In this document: positions 16,999 to 25,203 of the stretch, piece after piece | Layout of the letters: each line of letters begins with the position of its first letter | How positions within the stretch are numbered: the first letter of the stretch is position 1 | Assembly (NCBI RefSeq): GCF_004000785.1 | Contig: NZ_BILX01000046.1 | Coordinates: 1 to 49,716 of the forward strand | Reading direction: 5' to 3' | Length of the DNA stretch: 49,716 nucleotides | Source: Paenibacillus ehimensis NBRC 15659 | Lineage (GTDB): Bacteria; Bacillota; Bacilli; Paenibacillales; NBRC-103111 | Notes under the pieces: generated by a model | What the model saw: the letters and a program-made list of their open reading frames with translations, nothing else | The model's database searches: none | What the model was told of the DNA's origin: nothing | Made by a program: the position numbers and the translations under genes

Positions 16999-17141
16999 TA
17001 ATTATATATTATTTTTATTTCAACCTTTTTTATAAGGATTAAAAAGAGTTCACATGAAACAATAATTGATAAAGGAGGTTCTGCCGGAAACACTTATCCA
17101 CTTTTCAAGAGAAGATTTATAAATATGGAAATGGAGCATAC

Positions 17142-17549
17142 TTGCTTATGGAAATCGTGAATCCAAAGACATTGACGGATAAGGTTACATCTGTAATTTC
17201 TCATGTCGTGGTAACTACTGCCTCTAAATTAGCCTTCATCTCAGGTCAGGTTTCTGTAGATGAAACAGGAGCATTGGTCGGTTCAGGGGACTATTACGCG
17301 CAAGCGATTCAAGTGTTCACCAATCTAAAGTATGCATTGGAAGCCGCGCGAGCGGAGCCATCGTACATTGCAAAAATGAATATATTTGTGGTAAACCACA
17401 ACCCGGAATTGATTTCGATTATTTTTGACGCCGGATTTCATGTGTTTGGCCCTAACTGGCCGAAGACAGCAAGTACCTATATAGGCGTTCAAGCACTAGC
17501 CGATCCTGAATGGCTTATCGAAATAGACGCTATCGTGATCTTCCCATAA
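17142..17549 (+). CDS. RidA (YjgF/UK114)-family protein
   Basis: 135 residues in a single RidA-like domain: ISHVVVTTASKLAFISGQVS, then GDYYAQAIQVFTNLKYALEA and the end WLIEIDAIVIFP. Canonical RidA hydrolyses reactive enamine/imine intermediates; subgroups found beside flavin oxidases may deaminate or protect particular products. The start is TTG at 17142 with GGAG seven bases upstream; ATG at 17148 is an in-frame alternative. It is the first gene of the MarR-controlled operon, 25 bases before the monooxygenase. The substrate is unknown. Confidence 0.88.
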   Translation: MLMEIVNPKTLTDKVTSVISHVVVTTASKLAFISGQVSVDETGALVGSGDYYAQAIQVFTNLKYALEAARAEPSYIAKMNIFVVNHNPELISIIFDAGFHVFGPNWPKTASTYIGVQALADPEWLIEIDAIVIFP

Positions 17550-17574
17550 TGTTTTAAGAAAAGAGGTTATTTAT

Positions 17575-19071
17575 ATGAAATATGATGTCATCCTTATCGG
17601 TGGCGGACCTGTCGGTATGATGTTGGCTGGAGAATTGGCATTAGCCGGTGTAAAGGTCTGCGTCATTGAGCGATTAAAAGAGACAACTCCATATTCACGT
17701 GCGCTTACAGTACATCCACGAACCCTTGAAATATTAGATATGCGTGGAGTGAAATCAAAATTAATCAGTAAAGGCCGCTTACTTTCAGGAGGGCATTTTG
17801 CCGGATTAGAAACTCCTTTGGATTTCTCGGTGTTGGATTCATCTTCCAATCACACTCTCTTTTTACCGCAGAGTGAGACGGAGAAGGTGCTGGAGGAATG
17901 GGCTCTTAGCCTTGGCGCAGAGGTCTGGAGAGAGGTTGAGGCTCTATCTGTGCATCAGGATGAGGATGGGGTCGACGTTAAGATCGCGGGACCTAATGGA
18001 GAAACAACGTTAAGATCTGCTTATGTGGTAGGTACGGACGGAGCCAGAAGTTTGGTTCGCAAACATGCAAATATATCATTTGAAGGTACAGACGCGACCT
18101 TCACGGCTATTCTGGGGGATGCCGTTCTATCTGATTTGGCTCCTATGAGTGTCATATCCCGGATTACAGAAAAAGGTTTGGTCAGCATCATGCCGATCAA
18201 TGATCATATGTATCGGGTCTTAATTATCGATATGGAGAGACGTAACATCTCTAAGGATGAGACCGTTACATTTGAAGAGTTTCGTTCATCGATCATCCGT
18301 ACAACCGGAAGCGACCTGGGATTGAACGATGTGAAATGGATGTCCCGTTTCGGAAATGCGACGCGGCAAGCGGGACGCTATCGGAATGGTCGATTGTTTT
18401 TGGCGGGAGATTCGGCGCACATTCATTTTCCGGCTGGTGGACAGGGAATGAACGTCGGCTTACAAGAAGCGATGAACTTAGGCTGGAAGCTTGCAGGAGC
18501 AATCAAAGGCTGGGCTCCGGACTGGCTATTGGACAGTTATCATACCGAACGTTTCCCATGGAATACGGCCTTGCTCCGGAATACCGAGGTCCAAACCCTG
18601 CTTCTGGACGTGACTCCTCCCATCACGGAACTGCGAAGGATGCTGGCTAGGCTTATTCAAATACCGGAGGCTAATTATCAAATCGCCGCACAAGTTTCCG
18701 CAATTGATGTACATTATGCTCCAGACGCCGAAGCGCCTCCCCATCCTTTAAACGGCAAACGTTTCAAGGATCTAAGCTTAAAGCTGAAAGACGGGCAATG
18801 GATTAACTCCTATCCGTTCCTACACAAAGGTACTTTTCTTCTGTTGCACTTCCATTTTAATGAACAGAATAGCGGTCAATGGGAAACGTATAGCAATCTT
18901 CAAGTTGTACATGCATCTTTGGCTGAGGCAGACGCGGATTGGAACGACGTCCACACGGCACTTATTCGGCCGGATGGACATATTGCCTGGGCGATTTCTC
19001 TATCAGATCCGAATCCAATGCAAACAATAAATGAAGGAATCACTCGCTGGTGCGGACACATTACGGATTAG
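17575..19071 (+). CDS. Class A FAD-dependent monooxygenase (aromatic hydroxylase / rifampicin monooxygenase-like)
   Basis: 498 residues. Rossmann motif DVILIGGGPVGMMLAGELAL with IER at the end of the second strand; the DG motif VVGTDGARSLVRK near residue 152; the GD motif LFLAGDSAHIHFPAGGQGMN near residue 275; a C-terminal thioredoxin-like tail about 380-498. These are the marks of NAD(P)H-dependent group A hydroxylases (PheA/TfdB/Rox). The segment SRALTVHPRTLEILDMRG and the GGHFAG that follows resemble rifampicin monooxygenase more than phenol hydroxylases, but the substrate is not proven. Regulation is by the divergent MarR protein. A hairpin follows at 19140-19182. Confidence 0.9.
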   Translation: MKYDVILIGGGPVGMMLAGELALAGVKVCVIERLKETTPYSRALTVHPRTLEILDMRGVKSKLISKGRLLSGGHFAGLETPLDFSVLDSSSNHTLFLPQSETEKVLEEWALSLGAEVWREVEALSVHQDEDGVDVKIAGPNGETTLRSAYVVGTDGARSLVRKHANISFEGTDATFTAILGDAVLSDLAPMSVISRITEKGLVSIMPINDHMYRVLIIDMERRNISKDETVTFEEFRSSIIRTTGSDLGLNDVKWMSRFGNATRQAGRYRNGRLFLAGDSAHIHFPAGGQGMNVGLQEAMNLGWKLAGAIKGWAPDWLLDSYHTERFPWNTALLRNTEVQTLLLDVTPPITELRRMLARLIQIPEANYQIAAQVSAIDVHYAPDAEAPPHPLNGKRFKDLSLKLKDGQWINSYPFLHKGTFLLLHFHFNEQNSGQWETYSNLQVVHASLAEADADWNDVHTALIRPDGHIAWAISLSDPNPMQTINEGITRWCGHITD

Positions 19072-19139
19072 TAATTCGTTTGAGGTGTGTAACCGCCTCC
19101 CCCTTACCCAGCTAAGGCAAGACTGTCCTTTACATCAAT

Positions 19140-19182
19140 GGAATCAAGTTCTTGTCCTCAGGTTGGGATAAAACTTGATTCC
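19140..19182 (+). terminator. Hairpin after the monooxygenase gene
   Basis: Perfect 11-base inverted repeat GGAATCAAGTT / AACTTGATTCC with a 21-base loop, about 70 bases past the stop codon. There is no T-run. Its left side shares ATCAAGTTCTTGTC with 39199-39212. Confidence 0.5.
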
Positions 19183-19538
19183 TTAAATCCCCCTGCGTTA
19201 TGGCTATCTTAGTTTTGTAGACGGGCATCTTCGTAGCCATTCTCATCGGTAATTGTCTAACGACAGAACTTTGTAATATTAGCCTCGTGTTATTCCCTCA
19301 ATAAGTTCTAAATCAATTTTTAGTTGCCTTCTTAGCATGAGCGCAAACGACTCCGAGTATTTCTCCAGTACTTTATGTGGTTGATTGCTTTATCGCGGTT
19401 TTCAAAATAAATAATTGCTTTGATATTATCGGAAGACGCTTCAAAAATTTTATCTAACGCATTCGGCTTTCGGAAACATGATCCCGACCTTAATCCAGGT
19501 TGTACGAATGTCCCTTGAAACGGTTCTTTAATACGAGA
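19183..19538. other. Intergenic stretch with an unidentified decayed coding remnant
   Basis: No intact gene. The minus strand between about 19310 and 19460 has short overlapping frames such as FEASSDNIKAIIYFENRDKA and VLEKYSESFALMLRRQL that look like disrupted protein sequence, perhaps a regulator; the family is not recognised. Confidence 0.3.
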
Positions 19539-19741
19539 TTAGCCGGTCGCGCCGGACCGTAGCTGCCGCAAGTAGCCGGCGCGTATGACCAGGAAGTACG
19601 CGATCTGAATGATCGCGAACGCGCTCAACACGATTGTCGACTCCTTGACGAGCGTAAAATTGAACATGCCCTGCAGCGCCGTCGGTGCCACCGCCCGTGA
19701 ATGAGCGCGACGGCGATCGGCAGGAAGAACAAAATCGCCAT
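19539..19741 (-). pseudogene. BceB-like bacitracin/antimicrobial peptide ABC permease, C-terminal remnant
   Basis: The minus strand reads MAILFFLPIAVALIHG, a one-base frame change, then AVAPTALQGMFNFTLVKEST and SAFAIIQIAYFLVIRAGYLR to a stop at 19539. These are the last two membrane segments typical of FtsX-domain permeases of the BceB type. The rest of the protein (usually about 650 residues) and the partner ATPase are absent. Confidence 0.75.
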
Positions 19742-19792
19742 CTAGCGAAGCAATTACTTAAAAAATGAGGCCATTTCCTCCCCCAACCCTCC

Positions 19793-19833
19793 ACAAAAAA
19801 TGGACATTTCCGTTCCCATGAAACGGATGTCCA
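19793..19833 (-). terminator. Terminator of the liv operon
   Basis: Inverted repeat TGGACAT..CCGTT / AACGG.ATGTCCA (19801-19833); on the minus strand it is followed by TTTTTT (complement of 19795-19800). It lies about 60 bases beyond the livF stop codon. Confidence 0.8.
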
Positions 19834-19890
19834 CATGAAGGCGTTCATGCGGTTTGGGACATATGGGTTATCATCCAACGACAGCAACAG

Positions 19891-20595
19891 CTAACCGCCA
19901 AGATAAGCCGTCTTGACCTGCTCACTGGAGGCTAACTCCTCCGGCGTGCCGGAAAGGACAACGCTGCCTGTTTCAATGACATAAACGCGGGTGGCGATGG
20001 ATAACGCCAGATTGGCATTTTGTTCCACCAGCAGAACAGTCGTACCGTTGCGATTGATTTCTTCGATAATGGCAAAAATCGTTTTCACAAGCAGCGGCGC
20101 AAGCCCCATGGAAGGCTCGTCAAGCAGCAGGAGCTTGGGGCGCGCCATCAGCGCCCGTCCCATAGCTAACATTTGCTGTTCACCGCCGGACAGCGTCCCG
20201 GATAGCTGCTTGCGACGCTCATGCAGACGCGGGAAGAGTTCGAATACTTTTTGCAAATCATGCCGAATACCCATTGTATCTCTTCTGACGTAGGCGCCCA
20301 GTTCCAAATTTTCCAGCACGGACATATTCGCAAACACACGGCGGCCTTCCGGTACATGGGAAATTCCCGCTTTGACAATATCTTGCGCCGTTTTCCCGTT
20401 CATCGAAACGCCGGTATAATGGATGGAACCACGGTTAGGCTTTAGCAGACCGGAAATCGTTTTCAGAAGCGTACTTTTGCCTGCCCCGTTGGCTCCAATC
20501 AAGGTAACAATTTCTCCATGACGAACATCCAGCGTGACCCCTTTCAGAGCTTGAATATGCCCGTAGTACACATCAATTTGCTCCACGTTCAACAT
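19891..20595 (-). CDS. livF: Branched-chain amino acid ABC transporter ATPase LivF
   Basis: 234 residues: Walker A GANGAGKSTLLK, signature LSGGEQQMLAMGRAL, Walker B LLLLDEPSMGLAP, then the H-loop region TTVLLVEQNANLAL. This is the shorter of the two ATPases of a HAAT-type importer. Its start overlaps the end of livG by 23 bases, and it is the last gene of the operon. Substrate class (leucine/isoleucine/valine, or urea/amides in related systems) is inferred from the family. Confidence 0.93.
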   Translation of the reverse strand: MLNVEQIDVYYGHIQALKGVTLDVRHGEIVTLIGANGAGKSTLLKTISGLLKPNRGSIHYTGVSMNGKTAQDIVKAGISHVPEGRRVFANMSVLENLELGAYVRRDTMGIRHDLQKVFELFPRLHERRKQLSGTLSGGEQQMLAMGRALMARPKLLLLDEPSMGLAPLLVKTIFAIIEEINRNGTTVLLVEQNANLALSIATRVYVIETGSVVLSGTPEELASSEQVKTAYLGG

Positions 20596-21376
20596 GGTTG
20601 CTTGCTACCTCCTCTCCCAAGTAGGCCTCGATCACCTTGACATGGTTGCGGATGTCCTCCGGCGTTCCTTGCGCAATAAGCTGTCCGTGATCCAGTACGT
20701 AAATCCGCTCGCAGATGCCCATGACCAGCTTCATATCGTGCTCAATCAACAAAATCGTCAAATCCAGTTCATGGCGGATAAACGCGATCAATTCCATGAG
20801 CTGGCGCGTCTCTTGTTGATTCATGCCTGCCGCAGGTTCGTCCAGCAAGAGCAGCTTGGGCCCGGCGGCCAACGCCCTGACGATTTCCAGACGGCGCTGT
20901 TGTCCGTAAGGCAAGTTCTTAGCCGTTTCATGCATGCAAGTTTCCAATTGGAACATCCGCAGAAACTGAATCGCCTTCTCTTCCATTTCTTTCTCACCGG
21001 CAAAATGGGACGGAAGCCGCAAAATAGAGCTCACCATCGAATGCTTGGCCAAGGAATGGTAGGCGATTTTCACGTTGTCCAATACGGAAATCTCATTAAA
21101 AAGTCGAATATTTTGGAAAGTCCGGCTAATGCCCATGCGGGTAATTTGATAAGGAGCAAGACCGTTCAGTCGCTTTCCTTCAAGTAAGATTTCTCCTTCC
21201 GTCGGTACGTACACACCGGTCAACAAATTAAAACTGGTCGTTTTTCCGGCCCCATTCGGTCCGATAAGCCCTACCAGCTCGCCTTTGCGGATTTCCATAT
21301 GAAGACCGGAAACGGCTTTCAACCCGCCAAATTGCATACCGACACCGCGAACGTGAAGCAATGGGTTATTTTCCAT
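20573..21376 (-). CDS. livG: Branched-chain amino acid ABC transporter ATPase LivG
   Basis: 267 residues from the ATG at 21376, which has GGAGGG six bases upstream; an ATG at 21382 touches that ribosome binding site and is less likely. Walker A GPNGAGKTTSFN, the divergent signature LPYGQQRRLEIVRAL typical of LivG, Walker B LLLLDEPAAGMNQ, and the LivG-specific C-terminal tail (VIEAYLGEEV). Its start overlaps the end of livM, indicating translational coupling. Confidence 0.93.
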   Translation of the reverse strand: MENNPLLHVRGVGMQFGGLKAVSGLHMEIRKGELVGLIGPNGAGKTTSFNLLTGVYVPTEGEILLEGKRLNGLAPYQITRMGISRTFQNIRLFNEISVLDNVKIAYHSLAKHSMVSSILRLPSHFAGEKEMEEKAIQFLRMFQLETCMHETAKNLPYGQQRRLEIVRALAAGPKLLLLDEPAAGMNQQETRQLMELIAFIRHELDLTILLIEHDMKLVMGICERIYVLDHGQLIAQGTPEDIRNHVKVIEAYLGEEVASNHVERGAN

Positions 21377-22316
21377 ACGCATCCCTCCGTTTCGTCGCCG
21401 TCCACTTGCGCAAGTATGAGGTTATTTCCGTGGTCCCCATCAATCCCTGCGGACGATACAGCATGACAGCGATCAGGATGACGCTGTAAATCATCATTCG
21501 CGTTTCCGGATAGCCTTGCAGGAAGGTAGACACAATGGTCAGCAATATCGCCGCCAAGACGGCGCCCGACAAACTGCCCAGCCCCCCCAGAACGACAAAG
21601 ATTAAGATGTCAAACGACTTCAAGAACCCGAAATTTGTCGGTTGAATCATATAAAAGTTATGGGCATACAGCCCGCCGGCAATTCCCGCGAAAAAAGAAC
21701 CGATCGTAAAGGCGACCACTTTGTAGTACGTGGTGTTGATCCCCATAGCATCGGCGGCAATTTCATTTTCACGGATCGATATGCATGCCCGTCCATGTGT
21801 TGAATTCGTAAAGTTCATAATGACCAGCATGGTAATAAAGAGACATAAAAACGTCGTTGTCCAGGTTGTCAAATGCGCCACCTGCATGCCGGCCGCGCCC
21901 CCGACATATTCCATGTTAATGAATACGACCCGAATAATCTCGCCGAAGCCCAGCGTGGCAATCGCCAAGTAATCGCCCTTCAGGCGCAAGCTCGGTATGC
22001 CGACCAGCAAGCCTGAACATGCAGCCACGGCTCCTCCGGCTAGCAATGCGGCAGGAAACGGAAGATGAAATTTCATGGTCGCAATAGCAGCGACATAGGC
22101 GCCAACAGCTAAAAACCCGGCATGTCCGATAGAAAACTGCCCCGTTATCCCAATGACCAGATGCAGGCTGACGGCTAAGATCATATTGATCGCGATAAAA
22201 ATCAAGGCATTCGTATAAAAAGGGGTTAACCATTCCACGTTGATCAGCAATTGAACGCTGCCATAAATGACTGCAGATAGAATGAGAAATAACCAAAAGG
22301 CTGCCTTATTTTTCAT
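21366..22316 (-). CDS. livM: Branched-chain amino acid ABC transporter permease LivM
   Basis: 316 residues, about nine hydrophobic segments, with the LivM/LivH-family motif GYLAIATLGFGEIIRVVF-like stretch (here KGDYLAIATLGFGEIIRVVF) near the middle and GSLSGAVLAAILLTIV near the C-terminus. It is a membrane partner of LivH. ATG at 22316 is chosen; a GTG one codon earlier is also possible. The tail overlaps livG. Confidence 0.92.
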   Translation of the reverse strand: MKNKAAFWLFLILSAVIYGSVQLLINVEWLTPFYTNALIFIAINMILAVSLHLVIGITGQFSIGHAGFLAVGAYVAAIATMKFHLPFPAALLAGGAVAACSGLLVGIPSLRLKGDYLAIATLGFGEIIRVVFINMEYVGGAAGMQVAHLTTWTTTFLCLFITMLVIMNFTNSTHGRACISIRENEIAADAMGINTTYYKVVAFTIGSFFAGIAGGLYAHNFYMIQPTNFGFLKSFDILIFVVLGGLGSLSGAVLAAILLTIVSTFLQGYPETRMMIYSVILIAVMLYRPQGLMGTTEITSYLRKWTATKRRDAYGK

Positions 22317-22329
22317 CACTATGCGTCAC

Positions 22330-23205
22330 CTAAACTTTCTCTCGCATATTTTTCCCCAGCACGCCAGACGGTCTGAAAATCAGGATCAAAATAAGAATAA
22401 TAAAGGCTGCGGCATCCCTCCACGGAGAATAGCCCAAAGCGCTTACAAATGTTTCTACCGTTCCCAGCACGAGGCCGCCGATGACGGCACCGGGAATAAT
22501 GCCGATGCCACCCAGAACAGCGGCAACGAAAGCTTTGAGACCGGGGACGACGCCCATCAACGGTTCTATTTTCGTATAGTACATCCCGAAGATAACGCCT
22601 GCTGCCCCTGCCAGTGCAGAACCGATGGCGAAAGTAGCCGATATCGTCCGGTCTACATGGACGCCCATCAAACGTGCTGCTTCCGCGTCATGAGATACGG
22701 CGCGCATCGCCTTGCCAATTCGGGTCCGATACACCACCCATTGCAAAATGATCATTAAGACGATAGAAATCAGCAAAATATACAGCGATTGGCTGCTGAT
22801 CGAGGCGCCAAAAATCGTAAAAAACTGATTCGGGAATGCGCTCGGGTAAGCTTCAGGCTGGGCGCCACGAAGATAAATCGTGCCGTATTCAATAAGAAGC
22901 GATACGCCGATTGCCGTAATCAACGCAGCGATTCTCGTCCCGTTCCGCAGCCGCTTGTAGGCGACCATTTCAATCAGCACGCCAAGAATTGCGCACACCG
23001 CCATTGAGAGAAGCAAAGCGGGGACGATGCCCATGCCCCATCCTTTAATTGCATAGAAGCCGACAAACGCACCAATCATGAAGACATCGCCATGCGCGAA
23101 ATTAATCAGTTTGATAATGCCATAAACCATCGTGTATCCCAGCGCAATTAATGCATAAATGCTCCCGAGCGAAATGCCGTTGATAATTTGCTGTGCCCAG
23201 TCCAT
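22330..23205 (-). CDS. livH: Branched-chain amino acid ABC transporter permease LivH
   Basis: 291 residues with the family start WAQQIINGISLGSIYALIAL and the motif MVYGIIKLINFAHGD, which are characteristic of LivH. Eight or so membrane segments. The ATG at 23205 is preferred because GGAGG lies nine bases upstream; the TTG at 23214 abuts it. It sits 14 bases before livM and 93 bases after the binding-protein gene, with a hairpin in that gap. Confidence 0.93.
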   Translation of the reverse strand: MDWAQQIINGISLGSIYALIALGYTMVYGIIKLINFAHGDVFMIGAFVGFYAIKGWGMGIVPALLLSMAVCAILGVLIEMVAYKRLRNGTRIAALITAIGVSLLIEYGTIYLRGAQPEAYPSAFPNQFFTIFGASISSQSLYILLISIVLMIILQWVVYRTRIGKAMRAVSHDAEAARLMGVHVDRTISATFAIGSALAGAAGVIFGMYYTKIEPLMGVVPGLKAFVAAVLGGIGIIPGAVIGGLVLGTVETFVSALGYSPWRDAAAFIILILILIFRPSGVLGKNMREKV

Positions 23206-23251
23206 CGTACTCAACCTCCGAACCGCTCAGACTCGAATTAGATTGATCTTC

Positions 23252-23280
23252 AAAAAACGCAATGGGAGGAGGCCCTCCCA
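23252..23280 (-). terminator. Intercistronic hairpin between the binding-protein gene and livH
   Basis: TGGGAGG (23263-23269) and CCTCCCA (23274-23280) form a short G+C-rich stem; on the minus strand TTTTTTG follows after six bases. A leaky terminator here would give more binding protein than permease, as is common in ABC operons. Confidence 0.6.
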
Positions 23281-23297
23281 CGGCCCTGTCGAATGCT

Positions 23298-24512
23298 TTA
23301 TGGATTCACTTTAGTTCTAAACGTTTGCTTCCCTTCCTTATATTCCAATACAGTTGCCGTCTTGATCGGATTGTGCTGCTTATCGAGCGTAATTTTGCCG
23401 GTAACCAACTGCAAATCTTTCGTTTGCGCTAAAGCGTCCTTAATTTTGCTTCCGTCGGTCGAGCCCGCGCGCTTGATGCCGTCCGCCAACAAATAGACCG
23501 AATCGTAGCCCAAGGCGCCAAACCCATCCGGAGCTTTGCCGCTGTACTTGCCTTTGAACGCTTGGACAAAATCCTGAATCATCTTATCCGGGTCTTCGGA
23601 CGAATAATGATTGACTATATACGTATTATTCAAAGCAGCGGCGCCAGCCAAATCCACTAATTTGGGAGAATCCCATCCGTCAGCTCCGACAAGCGGTATG
23701 GTAATTCCCAATTCGCGCGCTTGCTTCACGATCAAGCCCACTTCTTCATAATAGCCGGGGATAAAGATCGAATCCGGGTTCAGCGATTTAATGCGAGTCA
23801 ATGTCGCACGGAAATCGGTGTCCTTCGCGACATACGCTTCTTCGGCAACGATCGTCCCTCCGGCTTTCGTGAACGTTTCTTTGAAAGAAGCCGCCAGCCC
23901 TTTCGCATACTCACTGGCGCTGTCTGCAAAGATAGCCGCCGACTTCACCTTCAGTTCGCCGGACACAAAGTTGGCGGCAACGCGACCTTGAAACGGATCG
24001 ATAAAGCAGGTCCGGAACATATAATCGTTGACGCTCCCGTCCGCTTTCAGCGTGACATTCAGACTGGTGCCTGTAGGCGTCAGAAGCACGGTTTTGTTAT
24101 TGGTTGCGACTTGCGCCTGCGCAACCGTATTGCCGCTAGTGGCTGCGCCGATAATAGCTGCCACCTTATCTTGGCTGGTCAATTTGATCGCCGCATTGGT
24201 TGCTTCAGCCGCATCCGACTTATTGTCCACTTTGATGACTTCCAATTTCTTACCGTTAATGCCGCCGCTTTTGTTCAAGTTTTCGACAGCCAGATCGATA
24301 CCCTCGGCAATCGACTGACCGTATGAAGCTACCGGACCGGAAAGCTCTAAGTTGGCCCCGATTTTAATAACGTCCCCAACTACCGCATCGCCCGACTTTC
24401 CCGTCTTTCCTTGCGTCCCTCCGCATCCCGCTACGAGTCCCGCTAGCGCGAACCCCATTAGCAGGTGCAGCGCTTTTTTCCTAGTTCCTTTTCCCATACG
24501 TTGCTGTTTCAT
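23298..24512 (-). CDS. livJ: Branched-chain amino acid ABC transporter substrate-binding lipoprotein
   Basis: 404 residues with a lipoprotein signal (LMGFALAGLVAGCGG, Cys near 30) and a type I periplasmic-binding fold: IKIGANLELSGPVASYGQSI, INGKKLEVIKVDNKSDAAEA, VAAIIGAATSGNTVAQAQVA and LVGADGWDSPKLVDLAGAAA. This is the LivJ/LivK family. AGGAGGG precedes the ATG. It is the first gene of a five-gene operon ending at livF, and presumably the most highly expressed. Confidence 0.92.
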   Translation of the reverse strand: MKQQRMGKGTRKKALHLLMGFALAGLVAGCGGTQGKTGKSGDAVVGDVIKIGANLELSGPVASYGQSIAEGIDLAVENLNKSGGINGKKLEVIKVDNKSDAAEATNAAIKLTSQDKVAAIIGAATSGNTVAQAQVATNNKTVLLTPTGTSLNVTLKADGSVNDYMFRTCFIDPFQGRVAANFVSGELKVKSAAIFADSASEYAKGLAASFKETFTKAGGTIVAEEAYVAKDTDFRATLTRIKSLNPDSIFIPGYYEEVGLIVKQARELGITIPLVGADGWDSPKLVDLAGAAALNNTYIVNHYSSEDPDKMIQDFVQAFKGKYSGKAPDGFGALGYDSVYLLADGIKRAGSTDGSKIKDALAQTKDLQLVTGKITLDKQHNPIKTATVLEYKEGKQTFRTKVNP

Positions 24513-24588
24513 ACATACCCTCCTCTTGGCGATCCTTCCCTATTGGTGCAAGCGCATGTGTAAAAACATGCAGTTGTTCTTAATACTA

Positions 24589-24693
24589 TTATTCAGCGCG
24601 AACAACTAGTACTACATCCAATGGTTTATTATCCATTTTCCACTGCTTCTCATAAGCATCGAGGTCATAATCGCTCATGCACTGCTCCACCAT
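24589..24693 (-). pseudogene. Short C-terminal coding fragment upstream of livJ
   Basis: A 34-residue frame (VEQCMSDYDLDAYEKQWKMD then NKPLDVVLVVRAE) with protein-like composition but no ribosome binding site. It may be the tail of a decayed gene; I do not recognise it with confidence. Confidence 0.3.
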
Positions 24694-24740
24694 GCTAGAC
24701 GACGAATTTCTCTTTTTGCGGCAATAAGAGTCATGAAAAA

Positions 24741-24772
24741 AGGAATTTACCACTTCTCAATGGCAAATTCCT
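24741..24772 (-). terminator. Terminator-like hairpin
   Basis: AGGAATTTACCA / TGGCAAATTCCT with an 8-base loop, 11 of 12 Watson-Crick pairs plus one G-U; on the minus strand it is followed by TTTTTT. It directly follows a decayed minus-strand frame ending at 24771. Confidence 0.65.
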
Positions 24773-25203
24773 ATTTTAATATACTACGGGTTACCCAAAG
24801 TAGAGTATACGTCTGCAACTGAATTTCCCCAGTTTCTAGCTTCCCACTCCAAGTTGAACTTTTAGGAAGCGTATTTCCTTTCTTACTAAGTCGATCTTAC
24901 TATTGGGTTCGCCGTTAGTCGCTTTGAGTCTGTACGTAAGTAACATTAATTGTAGATAAAAACACGTATTTTATTTACATAATATTTTTTATGTTAACAA
25001 TGAATGACCCGTCTTTAGTAATGTGGTCCCTTCCATATCATTAACCTTATGTTTGAACTGCATTGAAATTTTTTTTCGAAGCGTGCCCCTTATTTATTTT
25101 TGGTTGAATTTTAACTGGAACGTACGCGCTTCATCGTTCTTGAATGACGCAATCTTGACGTACGCTCCAGCTTTCATAGCAGACATCTTATCGGCCGCCC
25201 CGC
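24771..25203. other. Decayed coding tail and gene-free DNA
   Basis: The minus strand 24771-24893 is open (SKKGNTLPKSSTWSGKLETG then EIQLQTYTLLWVTRSILK) and ends at the hairpin above. The pattern GE-x4-TYTLLW resembles the last strands of the C-terminal beta domain of some glycosidases, but this is weak. The rest, 24900-25203, shows nothing recognisable. Confidence 0.3.

Noticed and set aside
20594..21187. Plus-strand frame of 197 codons inside livG
   Set aside because: Antisense to an ATPase with all conserved motifs; no independent support.
23721..24326. Plus-strand frame of 201 codons inside livJ
   Set aside because: Antisense shadow; no ribosome binding site or family.
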